From assembly GCA_031260745.1 (NCBI GenBank), contig JAISKY010000125.1:1-5510 (forward strand): 5,510 nt of DNA. Reading direction: 5' to 3'. The DNA comes from Oscillospiraceae bacterium. GTDB taxonomy: Bacteria > Bacillota > Clostridia > Oscillospirales > Oscillospiraceae. The position numbers and the translations under genes were made by a program. Positions 5,265-5,510 of the stretch are shown one piece after another (position 1 is the first letter of the stretch; the number at the start of each line of letters is the position of its first letter). The notes beneath the pieces were generated by a model. That model was given only the letters and a program-made list of their open reading frames with translations, was not told where the DNA came from and searched no databases.

Positions 5265-5400
5265 CATTAGAGGGAAAATAAAATAGTAAATGCGGAGGTT
5301 TTGCCCGGAGGAGCTCAGAATAGGAAATCCCAGCGGGCTTGCGTCACGTTAGCGACAAGCGCGGCGTGGGAGCGCCAATCGCAAACGAGACGCGCGGCAT
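5265..5400. other. Non-coding tail of the insertion sequence with GC-rich hairpins
   Basis: Between the terminal repeats and the istB stop lie about 136 bp without a convincing gene. It has short GC-rich pairings, such as GCTTG (5338-5342) with CAAGC (5357-5361) and GGCG with CGCC near 5363-5376, that could fold into one larger imperfect hairpin. A 20-codon plus-strand frame starting at 5290 has no support. Confidence 0.4.
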
Positions 5401-5510
5401 CTAATCGGAGAGCTCGTCGTTCGGAATGAAAATTTGCTTACGGTGAGCAACGCGGTAGCCGTTACCACTCATCTGAATGACTTGGCAGCGATGAGTGAGC
5501 CTGTCAAGCA
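5401..5510 (-). CDS. istB: IstB-type transposition helper ATPase, C-terminal fragment
   Basis: Only the last 35 codons and the TAG stop (5403-5401) are in the window, read from 5508 downward; the rest lies to the right. The fragment begins Leu-Asp-Arg-Leu-Thr-His-Arg-Cys-Gln-Val and continues to a Gly-Asn-Gly-Tyr-Arg-Val turn, the usual close of IstB proteins, which end with a 'D-R-L-x-H-x-C' segment and a 'G-x-S/G-Y-R' turn. IstB is the AAA+ ATPase that helps the IstA transposase choose and capture target DNA in IS21 elements. The ATPase motifs are outside the window, so activity cannot be judged. The adjacent terminal repeats support the call. The gene is cut by the window edge, not necessarily broken. 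Confidence 0.8.
   Translation of the reverse strand, partial: LDRLTHRCQVIQMSGNGYRVAHRKQIFIPNDELSD

Larger units (their letters stand above)
5221..5510 (-). mobile_element. End of an IS21-family insertion sequence (continues past the window)
   Basis: Two signs agree. The sequence from 5221 begins TGTCAAGAGG and holds two inner copies of an 11-bp motif, the multiple-terminal-repeat design of IS21 elements. Inside it, on the minus strand, is the tail of istB. The istB end of the element therefore faces left, and on the minus strand the element ends in CA, as is usual. istA, most of istB and the other end lie beyond 5510, so the target duplication cannot be checked. The boundary at 5221 is inferred. 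Confidence 0.8.

Noticed and set aside
5290..5352. A 20-codon plus-strand reading frame inside the insertion sequence tail.
   Set aside because: No recognisable motif, no good ribosome binding site at proper spacing, and it lies in a structured non-coding region.

Overview
The window reads as a chromosomal stretch from an anaerobic Firmicute, most likely a Clostridia-type organism. This is inferred from the protein style: a cytoplasmic V4R protein next to a HAMP-GGDEF protein, and a lipoprotein with a Pro/Thr/Ser linker. Near-consensus housekeeping promoters, strong GGAGG ribosome binding sites and a tRNA with an encoded CCA fit the same picture. No species can be named from the sequence alone.

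Layout, left to right. (1) Positions 1-1401, plus strand: a V4R-domain protein, probably cut at its 5' end by the window edge, then a soluble diguanylate cyclase with a complete GGDEF site. They look like a sensor/effector pair. (2) 1402-1628: intergenic, with two strong perfect-stem hairpins and a small one just before the next gene. (3) 1629-2645, plus strand: tsaD, for the t6A tRNA modification; the likely start is a TTG rather than the upstream ATG. (4) 2709-4256, minus strand, convergent with tsaD: an extracellular solute-binding lipoprotein with no transporter partners in view. (5) 4257-4456: a divergent control region with two perfect TTGACA-17-TATAAT promoters, a 10-bp tandem repeat in the lipoprotein leader and a 12-bp direct repeat. 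(6) 4457-4945, plus strand: rimM, apparently leaderless and separated from its usual trmD partner, followed by tRNA-Ser(UGA) at 4996-5084 and a bidirectional terminator. (7) 5221-5510: the end of an IS21-family insertion sequence, with its terminal repeats and the last 35 codons of istB on the minus strand.

Together, tsaD, rimM and tRNA-Ser belong to the translation machinery, the left pair to c-di-GMP signalling and the lipoprotein to nutrient capture. The IS21 element begins 8 bp beyond the terminator that follows the tRNA, so it has disrupted nothing visible on this side.

I do not see a clear undescribed multi-gene system. The most unusual signals concern initiation and leaders: a GTG-start leaderless rimM, a diguanylate cyclase whose ribosome binding site points to an ACG codon, and a transporter leader made almost wholly of 10-bp repeats.
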